Shown: piece after piece, positions 45,147 through 57,393 of the stretch
How positions within the stretch are numbered: position 1 is the stretch's first letter
How the letters are laid out: each line of letters opens with the position of its first letter
DNA from: Nectonema munidae
Lineage: Eukaryota; Nematomorpha; Nectonematoida; Nectonematidae
Direction of reading: 5' to 3'
Length of the DNA: 64,000 bases
Assembly (NCBI GenBank): GCA_030549495.1
Contig: JAUIRK010000257.1
Location: 62,001 to 126,000, forward strand
Translations under genes and position numbers: made by a program
Notes under the pieces: generated by a model
What the model was told of the DNA's origin: nothing
The model's database searches: none
The model's input: the letters and a program-made list of their open reading frames with translations, nothing else

Positions 45147-45980
45147 TAAAAGAGTGAAAATATGATTTATGCGAACAAAAGCAAATATTTTTAACAATAC
45201 AATTTTTATTGTAGATACTAGGGTTAGGAAAAGCCATTGGTAATGTTAAATGATCTAATAAAATTTACATTTTTATTTAATTTCTCACAAAAAGGTATTT
45301 TTTTCTATCTAAAAGAGATTTAATAATTCACAAAATCAAGATCAAGAAATAAGCTGTCAAGGTCTCCAGAAGATGCTTTGAATTCTCAAGTTCTTAGAAA
45401 ATTTTGCTCTTCAAAGTAACTTCTCTGATTCAAATTAATTTTGATTGAAAAAAAAATTAGTTGATTTAAAGCAAACTACTTTAGATCGTTTTTTAATAAA
45501 TAAAAAGCATCTCTTATGTTATTGTTTTTTGTAAAGTTAAAATGGATTTTTATTTTACGACTTACGACCAAAATAAATTGGCAGTTGACTTGGTCGTAAG
45601 TCTCAAGTTCTGCTGTACACCATAGAAATTAAGTAAAAAATGCATTTACTTTAGTGTAGTTAAATAAGGTCCTAGGAAAAAATGGCCGGAAAAAATTTAT
45701 AAAATAAAAAATTAAATACTTCTTTATACTTGAAAGACCAATTTTTTCCTATACTTAAAAAGATCAAAGCAGTCTTTTTAACTGTTTAGGATAAAATCCA
45801 ATTTCTCGAAAGTTTATTGAAAAAAAAGGCATAACGAAATATTCACAAGAAACAAAGTACTATTTCACATCAACTCGAATTATTATATTTATACCCATCA
45901 CTAAATTTGAAAAATTATTTCAACTTTGACATTTCTTACAAATTCTTTTATTCAATATTTTATCAGTGCATTTTCAACAT
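45147..45980. other. SSR4 3' flank
   Basis: Searched for a missing membrane-anchor exon of SSR4; none seen. Apart from the hairpin at 45559 nothing is recognised. Confidence 0.4.
45559..45602 (+). other. 13-bp-stem hairpin
   Basis: GACTTACGACCAA and TTGGTCGTAAGTC pair perfectly across 18 bases. It is followed by CAAGTTCTGCTGTA, which resembles a pogo-type terminus, so it is probably the end of a decayed pogo-like element. Confidence 0.55.
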
Positions 45981-45989
45981 ACAAACTTT

Positions 45990-47460
45990 CTGTAATTATT
46001 GCATTTGTTTCGTTTTGTTGTTTTTACAAAATCTAATCTGACATTGTTTTCTTTCTCTTGAATTTTGTCGTTTCTCTTCTTCTGTATCGTCACTTTCATC
46101 TTCCATATTATTGGTCAGTTCAGATAACAAACTTTGTATATATTTTTACTTGCTGTCTTCACATTTAAAACATCTTTATATATAATCTAGGGTTGATTGC
46201 GGCAGTATCAAACATGTTACATAAAACATGAACACGCCATTGTCTACAACCGGTTTTACCATTATAATGTTCTGCAATCGTGTCATATATGTCTACACCA
46301 ACTTTTGTTTTCTTATAAAACACCGTTTCAGCTTTTCCGTCAGAGTCAATAAAAACACCCTCATGTAGAGAGCTTAAAATGTGAACGTGTTTATTGTTTA
46401 TAACTTTATACGATGTAAGCGTACATTTTGACTCTATTTCTTGATAAATTTTTGTTGTAAAAACACTTGAATTTTTATCAAGGGCTAACTAATGCCTTGC
46501 AAGCATGTAGAATTACTTTTTTGGAACTTGTAATTGTTCCAACAATACTGGTTTTTCCTCTTTTCAATTTTTTTGCGAGCTCCGACTGATTCTTCTTTTT
46601 TTCTTTTATCTTTGCCGGTATATATAAGAGCATTCATAACAAATTTCGATTCAATTTTTACAAGTAATCAGAACTTGATTCCAAACTTATCTGGTTTATT
46701 TGACATATATTGTCCAATAGTGCATCTATTTTTGGAAGTAAATTACCATTCATCAACACAAAGATTTGATAAGGGATAATAAAGAGACTTACGATTTCCA
46801 ACAAACATATTTCGAAATATGAGTAATTTTATCATTTTCTAGTCGAGTTTTTCGGGTTGATTTGATATCAAACTTTAAATCGTGCAGTATTTCTTTATAT
46901 TTATTTCAGCTCATTATTTTACTGAATATAAAACTACATCATTATTTGACCAAATTTATGAAACAGACTCATGCTTTAGTGCAAATATACCTCTTGCATA
47001 AAACAATCCAATAAAATTTTCCAAGTCTTCCAAGGAGATCTCCCATTTTTTACCATACAAATCTTTTCCTTATATGAAGGTGTATTTAAGAACAAGTTTC
47101 AAAAATTTTAAATAAAAAAGAAGATTCAAGCTGGATTTCAAACTTTCTACAAATGTGGAACGCTTAACAAAAGAAGTGGAGCTTTCTTGTTTTCTTACAA
47201 TGTTTTGAAGACGTTTCTTTACATGTGTCATTATGTTTGCATCTCTTTATAGCCATCTACTACCATCAACAGAAGATATTTCAGAATCTTTAAAACGATA
47301 ATCATATTCATGCTCAATCAAAATATCAGAGTTTGAATCAAATGAATACAAATTGGATAAAGACTCAAAAATATTCTAATTTCATCTAAAAGTCTGATAT
47401 GATTGTTAGAACTGCTTTCAAAACTACCTTAAAAATCAACTTCCATTTTATCTATTAGAT
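45990..47460 (-). pseudogene. Second piggyBac transposase, decayed
   Basis: On the minus strand: LCVDEWxFTSKNRCTIGQYM, SNKPDKFGIKFWLLVKIESK and NALIYTGKD (about 46620-46790). Then come INNKHVHILSSLHEG (about 46360-46410), AETVFYKKTKVGVDIYDTIA and GCRQWRVHVLCNMFDTAAIN (about 46190-46330). These are the central and C-terminal core blocks of DDE_Tnp_1_7 transposases in correct order. Several stops and frame changes are present. The sequence is clearly different from the element at 38001-40027, so it is a separate lineage. Ends not found. Confidence 0.8.
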
Positions 47461-47689
47461 TAAAAAATAAAAATTTTAACAAAAAATTTTTAAAAATTAA
47501 AAACAGTCAGTTTGGCTGCTTAGTCTTTATTGTGTTTTTGAAAAATAATTAAAAATGTTTAGTTTAATATTTATATCTCCATCAAAATATTCTTTTACAA
47601 AATAAGAGTTTTAAATAAAATAAATTTAATATTCTTTTGGTGTTTCAGTTTTATGTTAAAGTTTTTGAACTTTAAAAAGTCAAAATGAC

Positions 47690-48640
47690 TCTAACCACCG
47701 AAAACATCTTCATCTGGACAAGTTTCCAAATCTTTATCAAAATGAATGAACTCTTCCCAGTTAACTTGCTCAAGCAAAACACTGCTTGAGAAGTTCTTTT
47801 CTATAGAATGATTTAAAATTTTTGATGATGCCAATGTCCAATGGTTACGTAGATGCTGTTGTATTTGGAGGTAAAAAAACAACTTTGATGTTAGAGAGCA
47901 CAATACTTCTATGAGCTGCCACGTTGTCTACTAACAACAAAATTGTTCGCTTCTCTTTGATCATTTGATTATTAACTATTTGAAGCCAATTCAAAAAAAT
48001 TAAACCAGTCATCCAGGATTTTTTATTCGAGAAGTATCTCACTGCCAAAGTTGAGAGAGAGAGATGTTTTTCACTACATCACTTTTCACCAAGCTTTGAT
48101 TTTTTACATTTATCATTTTTCAAAACCATCGATCCAGAAGGTAAAACTTTTTAAAACAGCCCTGTTTCATCTGCGCTAAACACGTTTTTTATAGCATAGC
48201 CTTCACATATTGAATTAACTCGATTGATCACACCATTTTGATCCACAGAAGATGACTCTCTGTACAAATTTATGAGTCTAATATCTTCTTTTCAAGAAAC
48301 ATTCCAGCCACCCCTTAGAAGCTTTAAAATCTGATACACCCTTTTCTGCAATCCATCTAGCTATTTCTTGAATCATAGCTCCAGAAATTGGAACGTTTTT
48401 GGCTCTCATAACACAAAACCATTCATAAACAAAATAATTACTTCCTTCATTTGATGATCAAATTTTTAATGTTTTGCATTGGGAATATATTTTTATTTGT
48501 ATCTGAGTTTTACCAACATTGAATTCTTCAGCTAATTTGTAACAAGGAGAACCATTCTCATTTTTTTCAACATTTCCAACTTTTGTTTCAAATTTAGATA
48601 ATTACGTTTAACTTTCTTTGCTAAAAATTTTTAAAAAGAA
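47690..48640 (-). pseudogene. Tigger/pogo transposase, decayed
   Basis: Minus-strand pieces in order: the VPISGAMIQEIARWIAEKGV-like CENP-B segment (about 48320-48410); GSMVLKNDK; LAVRYFSNKKSWMTGLIFLN; TILLLVDNVAAHRS, the second catalytic Asp block; and LSNIKVVFLPPNTTAST (47845-48048). A C-terminal part follows with WTLASSKILNHSI and an acidic DLETCPDEDVF ending (47691-47903). This is the Tigger arrangement. Stops and frame changes make it inactive. A pogo-like terminus TTGACAGGTTTTACTG is at 49780-49795. Confidence 0.75.
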
Positions 48641-49860
48641 AAATTCAATCATTAAAATCAATTATTGAAGCTTTAATTCAAAATTATGGTTCTTTAACTA
48701 CAGTCTGAAATTCCCATAAAGAAGAATCGCTTGGGTTACTCATCTCACTTTATCTAAACTTTGACATAGGAAAAGACAAAAGAATTTTTTTTCAAATGAC
48801 TACTGGTTTTGGAAGTTAAAATGAAAGTAAATTTAAAAAACTCTTCAATTTAGTTAGAATCAGTTACATTTATTACACCCAATTATAAACTCTATTTAAG
48901 TAAAACCACTAGTTTGATATGAATGTTCCCGTTTAAAATCATTTGGTGATTTTTTTACATTAATCACAAAAACATTGATTAAAATGGAAAGGCTTACCAT
49001 CAGTAGGGGCTGTGAATAGCGTAACAGATACCATGCCTCTTCCAACAAGTTTGTTACTCGGCTTTCATGTTCTCCCCCCTTCTGCCTCCCCGCCATCTTC
49101 CAGAATTTTATTATTTTATGAAAAAAATCCTGAATTTTTGAAAAATATGGGCGTGTCTATGATTTATTTACAATTATTTTAGTTTGGATAATTTATGTTA
49201 AACTGAATTTTTGTATTTAAATCAGATTTCTTGATAATTTTCTCAGTATTCAACCACTAGTTCTTCAATTTTTTCAAAATTTATTTAGATTTAAGAGATC
49301 AAATATATTGAAAACTTTGTAGTTTTAAAACGTGAAGGATTTACTCAAACTTATATGGTTTTTTACGATAATTAAAAAAATAAACCTTTAAATAACAAAA
49401 AGATTTGGTAAATTGTTAATCTGATTTATGAGATTTCTTTAAAAAAATTTACTACCTGTTCTGCCCCCTAATTCTAAAAATCTAAAATCTTCACTACTCA
49501 CAACCTCAAAAATTTTCTATACAAAATTTTTTTAAATATTTAAGAGCCACCGATTTATAATGTAGTAAAATTTTTACTAGAAAACGCCATTTTAAAACTG
49601 GTAAAAATTTGAAATTAAAACAGAAAGTTACTCTTCAGCGGTAAAAATTTTAAAAAGTGAATTTACGGTCGTATGTCGCAAAATACAGTGAAAAAGTATG
49701 TTTAAATAAAAAGAAGTTTTTCCTTAGCTAAAGTTTTGGTCGCTGCCCAAAGGCAGAGTCGTTAGTGAGAGGAACCGTTGTTGACAGGTTTTACTGTAAT
49801 GCGAATTATTTATCATAATATGAATTTACCTTATAAAGTACTATTACCTATTATAGTATT
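48641..49860. other. Stretch without recognisable genes
   Basis: Mostly AT-rich, with the pogo-like right end near 49745-49795. A 66-codon minus ORF at 48896 has no motif. Confidence 0.35.
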
Positions 49861-49869
49861 TACCTATAA

Positions 49870-51560
49870 AGTGCTAAAACCAGTTGAAGAGGTTTAGTTC
49901 GGTCCGGTTCTTAATTTCTATAGTGGGGTTCGATCTGGTCCATAAATTTTATAGTCGAATTCGGCATAGTTCAAACTATAGACGGTCCACTTAAGTCTTC
50001 GTCTTGATATTATGAGGACTGAACTAGGATTTGGCCAAACTTTGAAAATCTTAACTCGAGTTTTACTCGACGAAAATTTCAAAACTCGAGTTACCCATTA
50101 TTTACCAAATTTTCTAGAACATTAATTTTACATTTTTTTAATGTTTTTCTATGTGGATTTTAATTTAATTAACTTCTTTTTTATATTTTCATGTTTGTAA
50201 CAAATTTTTTTACTAATATTTTGGTCCTTTTTTGAGGACTATGGGAATAAGTATATATAAAAATAAGCAAATTTATAAAACAAAACAAAAATTTTTATTT
50301 ATAAAAATAAAGTTGTAAAAACAATTTGACTTAAAAAGATTGTTGTCATGCGTTTTGCACATTTTTTACAAAGCTACAAGAATTATTTAGAATGCCACAA
50401 AATTTCGCATTTTCCTAAATGTTAACCAACTTCATACATTCTTTTCTAACCCTTTTTTTTACAATGAGCACACTTTCTTTGTTTTCCATCATCAGTTCTT
50501 CCAATATGATGAGCAAGGCAATCGCACCGTATTTCGTCTAAAACTTTGCATGGTCTTTTACTGGATGGTCCTGTTTTTTCGGGGTCGAAAATTGAAGGTA
50601 AATTCAAATAGCTAATACAATTTTTTTTTCTAAATTCCAGTAAACATAATTTATCAATTTTGAATTTGTTGTGGATTATCCAACCATTCACTATGCATGT
50701 GTCTATAAAGCTGGTAAAAATATTCCAGTACCATTTTTTCAATTAAAAATTAATTCTATACTTTTGAATTAACCAATCAAGCTTATCCACACTACCCATG
50801 TAAAAATTGTATTGTTTATCTATATTTGGTCTTGGTACTTTCATTATCTTTTTGTATTTTGAAGAATATTGTGTAAAAACTTCAAAATTTTAAAAACATC
50901 ATAAAAAAATTGAGTAAATTGAAAATAAAAAACGCTAATATTTTTAAATAATTGACTAAAAAATTATTGAAAATCTTCCTTTTTGATTAAATATATAATT
51001 TGTTTAATTTTAAAAAAATAATAGTTTCAATTTTTAAAAAGTAAAATTGATATACTATGTTTTTAGGTTTTCCGGTCCTCAATGAAAACTAATCTTAAAA
51101 CCTAAAAATTATATAAATAAAAATGAATTTTTGATTTTTCTAAAAACGGGTATGAAATTCGAATTTTTTAAAAGAAATGTTATATCATCAGATATTGATC
51201 TTTCTATGACATACGTACTTTGCTGTAAATTTATTTATTTTTTAATTAAATGAATATTTGGTAGTATTTTATTTAAGGACCTTTAAAAATAATGTGTATT
51301 TTTAGCTCTTTTTCTCAAATATGTAAGTGCTTAAAATCATTTATAATGTAGGAAAAAGAAAGGTCGTAAAGTCCCCATTTGAGGACCGCTAATTCCTAAA
51401 TAAAACGTTTTAAATATAATTTAAGGCTTAGTATTTTTAGAAAAACTCGAGTCAATGGACATTTTTTAAATCGAGTTTTTTAACTCGTCCAAACTGGACT
51501 GACTCGGACCGGAATTTGAACGGGTCTAGACACAGTTAATATTTGAATAGATACCAAGTA
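49870..51560. mobile_element. Element with TCGGTCCGG-type ends containing a piggyBac remnant
   Basis: TTCGGTCCGGTTCTTAATTT at the left and CTCGGACCGGAATTTGAACG at the right are inverted. Further in, ACTCGAGTT-type repeats occur on both sides (50050-50095 and 51448-51490). The piggyBac remnant lies between GGTCCTTTTTTGAGGAC (50215) and TTTGAGGACC (51381). Confidence 0.45.
50446..50870 (-). pseudogene. Third piggyBac transposase, C-terminal part
   Basis: Minus strand reads KVPRPNIDKQYNFYMGSVDK and LDWLIQKYRIN (about 50745-50840), then KKWYWNIFTSFIDTCIVNGW, KIDKLCLLEFRKK and a Cys-rich end (HHIGRTDDGKQRKCAHCKKK). The 'RP..I..YN.YMGGVD..D', 'KWYW.IF' and zinc-like CxxC blocks are diagnostic of piggyBac. 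The catalytic Asp block further upstream is lost. An in-frame stop separates the first two segments. Confidence 0.8.
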
Positions 51561-52036
51561 AGTTAACCATTGAAAATGGGGACTTGAAAAATATAGTAAC
51601 ACTTAAAATGTTCAATAAATTATATTTTTTAATTATTTTGTTTAATTTTCTAATCTAATTTTATATTTTTGTTTAATAAAGACGTTATCTTCAGGATCTT
51701 GGATCAAGACAGAGTTTTTAGCAACAGTTTTTCTTTTGGCTGTTTTTTATGCTGCCTACACTACTCGAACCAAAATTATGTCATGAAATTTTTTATCATA
51801 ACATTTTTGTCAAATCTTGATTTAAGTAATTTTACAATAAAAACGAATGTGTTATCTTTTTTACAATTCTGTTGTAGATGTTAGATGTCAATTTTTATTA
51901 AAAACATTAAAATACAAATGCAAGAAAAATTTGAGAAGTTAGTAGAAACTTCACCTTTTTTCTATTACTCCGCTTTATTAAGGTTTCGCTCTCTGCATTG
52001 TTGGTATATTTGTGTGCGTTTTGCATACGTTCTCTT

Positions 52037-53057
<1,021 letters not shown>

Positions 53058-53129
53058 TTAATTATAAAAATTTAGTGAAATTGAATGGGTAAATAATCAA
53101 AGTATAAAAGTAATAAAATTAATCCATCC

Positions 53130-53310
53130 TGATTCCATTTCTGTAAATACTTTTCGAAATTTGGATGTAAAAAAATCTGAAAGTGTGAACCAAATTTGGG
53201 ATCTACTTCTGAAAATTGTCTCCAAATATATTGATAGACATTTTAAATAAAATGTATTTTTTATACAAAATTGACCATGCTGGTTTCATTTCTCTAAAAT
53301 CAGTCTTTTA
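53130..53310 (+). repeat. Single dispersed monomer of satellite A
   Basis: TCTGAAAATTGTCTCCAAAT, TTTTATACAAAATTGACCAT and GCTGGTTTCATTTCT match the array at 19555-20450. Confidence 0.7.
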
Positions 53311-53327
53311 GTTAGATCAGGGCCCAG

Positions 53328-53645
53328 GGGTCGGCAAAGTGGCGATATCGATTCCTGGGCGTTGATCACATATCTTTGGGTTTCAATAAGATGAACAAAC
53401 TTATCAAATTGTGCTATGCTTTTTTTATTTTATAGTAGTAATAAATCTCATTTTTCTTTTAAAACATAGCTTAGCACATTGTATAGTATAGGATATATGA
53501 ACATTTTTGGTTTCTTTTTTTTCTCTTAATTGTTGTTGCACGTTGATTAATGTTTTTATGAAACATTTCTATGTGGGGTGGGGGTCGATGTGAAGACAAA
53601 TATTCTATGAAGGGGTCGACGGGTAAAAAAGTTTTCCGATCCCTG
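53328..53645. mobile_element. Non-autonomous hAT element, 318 bp, perfect 8-bp TSD
   Basis: AGTTAGAT occurs at 53320-53327 and 53646-53653. The ends read CAGGGCCCAGGGGTCGGCAA and, complemented, CAGGGATCGGAAAACTTTTT. The perfect duplication suggests a fairly young insertion. It lies at the edge of the satellite A monomer. Confidence 0.9.
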
Positions 53646-53653
53646 AGTTAGAT

Positions 53654-55590
53654 GATAACGGTGGAAAACTTTTTGTAGTTGAAAAAGACGATTATGGATG
53701 ATTTCACCAAAAACAGGAATTTTGAAAAGAAAGAAAGAATTTATTTTTGGATACAACATACGTATATGGAGCAGAAGAAATAAGTGTTATGCAACAAATT
53801 TTTGTTAATATAAATATATATATTGCACTATATCAAAGGTCAGCGCGGCTTACGATATGAAGACAATATATAGTCTTGGATTAACATAAAAAATATGTCA
53901 ATAAAATAAAATTATTGATAATAAGTATATATTTATATAAGAGAAATAGTTACAAGCTAAAAAAAAGGCTATGTTTTTAAATGACATAAAAGATAAATAT
54001 AGATATTTTTGAAATAAAGTATATATGGAAAATTATAAATACATATACATTTGCAATTATTCGAACATGATTAACAGAAGAAATGGAACTTTGTTATAAT
54101 TAACAATTATACTGTGCAATGAAAAAATCACAAAGTGTGATCTTAAGCTGATGTGTTTCTTGAAAAAAGATTGGTTAGCAAATATTCAGTTCATATCACC
54201 TGATACCACAACACATGATATTGATAAAAAAAAAAGATGAGATCAACAAAGTAATTCTCTTAAATAGAAAAGATCTGAAATCGCTTAAATTCTGCACAAA
54301 ATGAATTTCCGATGAAAGCAGAGCTAGCAAGTTTAGAATGAAGAGCAAAATTAGCGATATAAATTATGGGAGAAATGAAATACAAGCTGATAGTGAAATT
54401 ATAAGCAAAGCAATAGATATCCTATTGAGATTTATAGTTCAAAGCTGTCTCTTTAATTAGTAAACGAAGGCAAGGATAAACTAATGAACAAGAACCAAGG
54501 GGGGTCAAAAGTGCTCGGTTTAGTTTGAGTATCACCCAGTAATATTTTTCACCATGTCATTTAAATTGTATTGCTTAATTAATTATTTATCACAAAATAT
54601 ATTATAATATATAGTCCATCTCTATACGGTTATTATTGAAAAATTTCATGAGAAAAAAAATTTAATTTATGACCTTTTATCCAACATGATCTCATGTTGC
54701 TTTGATTAAAATTTGGTCCCATTCCTATTTAGGAGATGGATAAAATTTTTATTATATCAAGAAAGAAAATTATTTGATTGATTGTGCTTAAATATATAAA
54801 AGTCAATGTAGTGTTTAACTAAGTAAATATATAACCATTTTAACCAGATTGAAATGTAGTTTTCATTACATGTGTATATATTGGCAAAAATAATGTCATA
54901 ATGAAATAGAGAAAGGTCGTTTTGCTAAATGGGAAGAAAATTATTCAAAAAGGATATAAAAAATATCTGACCACAAATTAACCAAAGTTAAGCAATAACC
55001 ACAACTTAGATCTACAGTGACAAAAATATTTTGAAAATCAAATTGACCATGATTGGACTATGAAGGCTAATCTATTGACGTAAAATATTTTGGGTGAATT
55101 AATCACGAAAATTTGGTTCATTAAATAAATTAAGACAATATTAAGCCAAAAAAATGTAGATATATAATGTACTTTGAAGTTTATATATTTGGCAGTGATT
55201 GAGGAGTTTGATTGATTTTTATGAAAAATAAATAACACCATCAAATTCGAAATCAATTATTTAGTCGTTTCATGCGACAATTTTGTAAATTTTTTATCTT
55301 TTAAAAGAAAACGAGGGGGCAAATTGCCCTTCCCCTCAGTGAAGAAATAAAGGTAGCCCGTCACGAAAAGAGTTAATCAATAAAAAATATGGAGATAAGC
55401 GCAAATGAGTTGATATAATAATTTATTTCTACAAAGATGAATAATATACATTGTATTTTTTAAATACTTTTTCAGTCTGATTACTTTTTGGTGCAATATT
55501 TTGGATTTCATATAGCACTGCTAAAAGGCATTTAAAAATTGTTAAAAAAAGAAGGAAAATAGTACATATCATTGTTTTAAATTAAAAAAC
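53654..55590. other. AT-rich stretch, nothing recognised
   Basis: Read on both strands without finding coding motifs, paired repeats or TSDs. Confidence 0.4.
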
Positions 55591-55596
55591 TATCTA

Positions 55597-55695
55597 ATTA
55601 ACTTTGCCAAATATAACTGAGTTTTTCTTTTTAAATATTTAAAGCAGGCGGTTTTCATTTCTTGGAGCACTGATCCTTTCAAAAAAGGGGTAATA
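55597..55695. mobile_element. TTAA-type MITE copy
   Basis: TTAACTTTGCCAAATATA at the left, the AAAGCAGGCGGTTTTCATTT core as in the copy at 10401, and a degenerate right end AAAAAAGGGGTAAT. Confidence 0.45.
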
Positions 55696-55841
55696 AAAAT
55701 TTTGTTTTTTATGTTTAACTTAGTTCAACGGAAAAAGAGGTGGGTATAGAATTCAATATCAATAAGGTTGATTGAAATAAAATAATTTACGTTTTCAGAC
55801 TTTTCATCATATGAAGTAGAAATGACATCACTAACACTCAC

Positions 55842-56096
55842 TTGCCATGCACATGACGAGTAAGGAGGAATAAAGGCGGATGCATCACAAATGGCTGCTT
55901 GCTCTTCAACATTTATGTAGTTGTACGTAGTGGGTGATTCCAGTGAGCAATTTGAAAATGCGTCACTCAAGTCTGAAAGTGAGTAGAGAACAAGGGGTTG
56001 CTGAGAGAGGTACTGAGTTGATGGCAGTGAGGACGAGAGTGGAATGACAGGGTATAGGATTGGAATAGAAGAAATGCAAGATATAAAAACGCTATT
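55842..56096 (-). CDS. Internal coding exon of an unidentified gene (85 codons)
   Basis: The minus-strand exon starts after TTCAG (AATAGCGTT...) and ends GCATGGCAA|GTGAGT, an excellent donor, with phase 0 at both ends. The peptide is rich in Ser, Pro, Tyr and acidic residues: SSIPILYPVIPLSSS, YLSQQPLVLYSLSDLSDAFS, CSLESPTTYNYINVEEQAAI, FIPPYSSCAWQ. GC content is clearly higher than in the flanks, as in the other real exons here. The open frame extends on both sides by chance; its 5' extension lies in a TTAA-type MITE. Composition suggests a disordered activation-like region, but no family is recognised and no partner exon was found. Confidence 0.5.
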
Positions 56097-56193
56097 CTGA
56101 ACATTAATTATATTATTGAGACAAGCTATTTGCATAAATAACCTCCCCTCATACGCAATTATTTGGCTTATTTTGGATTGAACTTTTTTTAGT

Positions 56194-56279
56194 TTAACCG
56201 TTAAACGAGTAGAATACATTTATAAACACAGACGATTCATATTATTGTAAAGTGAACAATTATCGACTTAGTTGGTTAA
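56194..56279 (-). mobile_element. TTAA-flanked MITE, 86 bp
   Basis: TTAACCGTTAAACGAG at the left and CGACTTAGTTGGTTAA at the right. The interior CACAGACGATTCATATTATT matches the copy at 6157. Its right TTAA is also the left TTAA of a neighbouring copy. Confidence 0.6.
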
Positions 56280-56400
56280 CTCTTACCGACCGAGAGGGAC
56301 ACCAGTGTCCCATAAATAAAAATCGTTTGCTTTAAGTTATATAAAAATTGATTGAAAAAAATAAGCAGACGAGTAATTTTCAAAAACTCTTTTATTCGTT
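56276..56400 (+). mobile_element. TTAA-type MITE abutting the previous copy
   Basis: TTAACTCTTACCGACCGAG followed by GGGACACCAGTGTCCC, a perfect palindrome, then AAATCGTTTGC and AAGCAGACGAG cores. The right boundary is uncertain. Confidence 0.5.
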
Positions 56401-56659
56401 ATTTCCAGATTATATTTAATAGATTATAATTATTCAAATTATATTCTTGTTTATTTTTTTTGGTTTTGTGTACATTTTTTTTTATTATAAATAATATTGA
56501 TTTATTTCAAAATTTCATGAAAAGTAAATGAAAATTGAAAAATTATAATGGAAATGATAACCCTAAAAATATGTTATTATTATGTTAAAAATTATATTAG
56601 TATAATGATGTTTTCTTTTGATAACCAACCTACTGGTACAAAAAAGGGCTTTGTACTGA

Positions 56660-57050
56660 GCATTCATGTCTTTATATATTTATTTAAATTGCCAAACTTG
56701 TGTGCTGAAATTTTCGAATAATTTATACTTTTAATTAGAGAATCAATCACTTTCCTAAGAAAAGCGAGAGTCTTACTAGCGATCGGAAATTTGTGGATCA
56801 TGCAGTGGATATGTTTGTCCTAAAGTGCTATTTTGTTTTGACTGGCCCCTAGCATAGCCGGTGAACTATCCGTAGATACTATCCACATACGTTTTCCTAT
56901 TGAAAGCTGTTTTGATGAAAAAATGTGAAACTTTTCCGAAATTCTCAAAAGATTTGTAGCGATTTCAAATGAGCTTTAGAACTTTCTTAAGAGAAGCAGA
57001 GAGTCATACCAGCGATAGCATATTTGTGGATCATGCAGTGCAGCAGTGTC
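56660..57050 (-). pseudogene. hAT (SCAND3/ZBED-like) transposase fragment with internal duplication
   Basis: Minus strand reads MWIVSTDSSPAMLGASQNKI (about 56830-56890), then HCMIHKFPIASKTLAFLRKV and IDSLIKSINYSK (about 56700-56800). This corresponds to the 'CTDGAP.M.G...G' and 'HC.IHRE.LASK.L...L..VLD...K..N.I' blocks of SCAND3/ZBED-type hAT proteins. A second copy of the HCMIHK block lies at 56990-57049 (HCMIHKYAIAGMTLCFS). The remaining domains are absent. Confidence 0.7.
56751..57049 (+). repeat. ~58-bp direct duplication, copies 239 bp apart
   Basis: ACTTTCCTAAGAAAAGCGAG...TTTGTGGATCATGCAGTG at 56751-56808 recurs with about seven changes at 56990-57049. Confidence 0.75.
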
Positions 57051-57393
57051 AAAGATGCGCCCCTTTGGATAACTATATGGCCCGCGCCTTTAAATCAACT
57101 CTATTTTTATCATAAAAAATCAAAAAATTTAAAATAATGATTTTTTGCAACTAATATCTACTTATATTTTTAGAAACACATTACAGGCTAAACTAATTTT
57201 TTGAAACAATAGTTGTAATACTTGGTTAGACTTCACATTTCTAAAAAATTTACCGTAAAATTGATCGATTAATTGTATAAAAATACATATAATGTTTAAA
57301 TTTGATGTGTTTTTTAATAAGAGGGTTTAAAATTTAAAAGCAATTTTTGAAACGCTCCCCCACTTGAAAAGGTTGAGAATCACTGAGTTAGCG
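57049..57393. mobile_element. hAT-type terminal segments
   Basis: CAGTGTCAAAGATGCGCCCC at the left and CTTGAAAAGGTTGAGAATCACTG at the right resemble hAT termini (CAGTGATTCTCAACC when complemented). No target duplication was found, so the pairing is uncertain. Confidence 0.45.

Noticed and set aside
45559-49797. One large Tigger element from 45559 to 49797
   Set aside because: The two pogo-like termini are in the same orientation, not inverted, so they cannot be the two ends of one element.
57049-57393. hAT element with 8-bp TSD
   Set aside because: Termini resemble hAT ends, but the flanking octamers (CAGTGCAG and AGTTAGCG) do not match.
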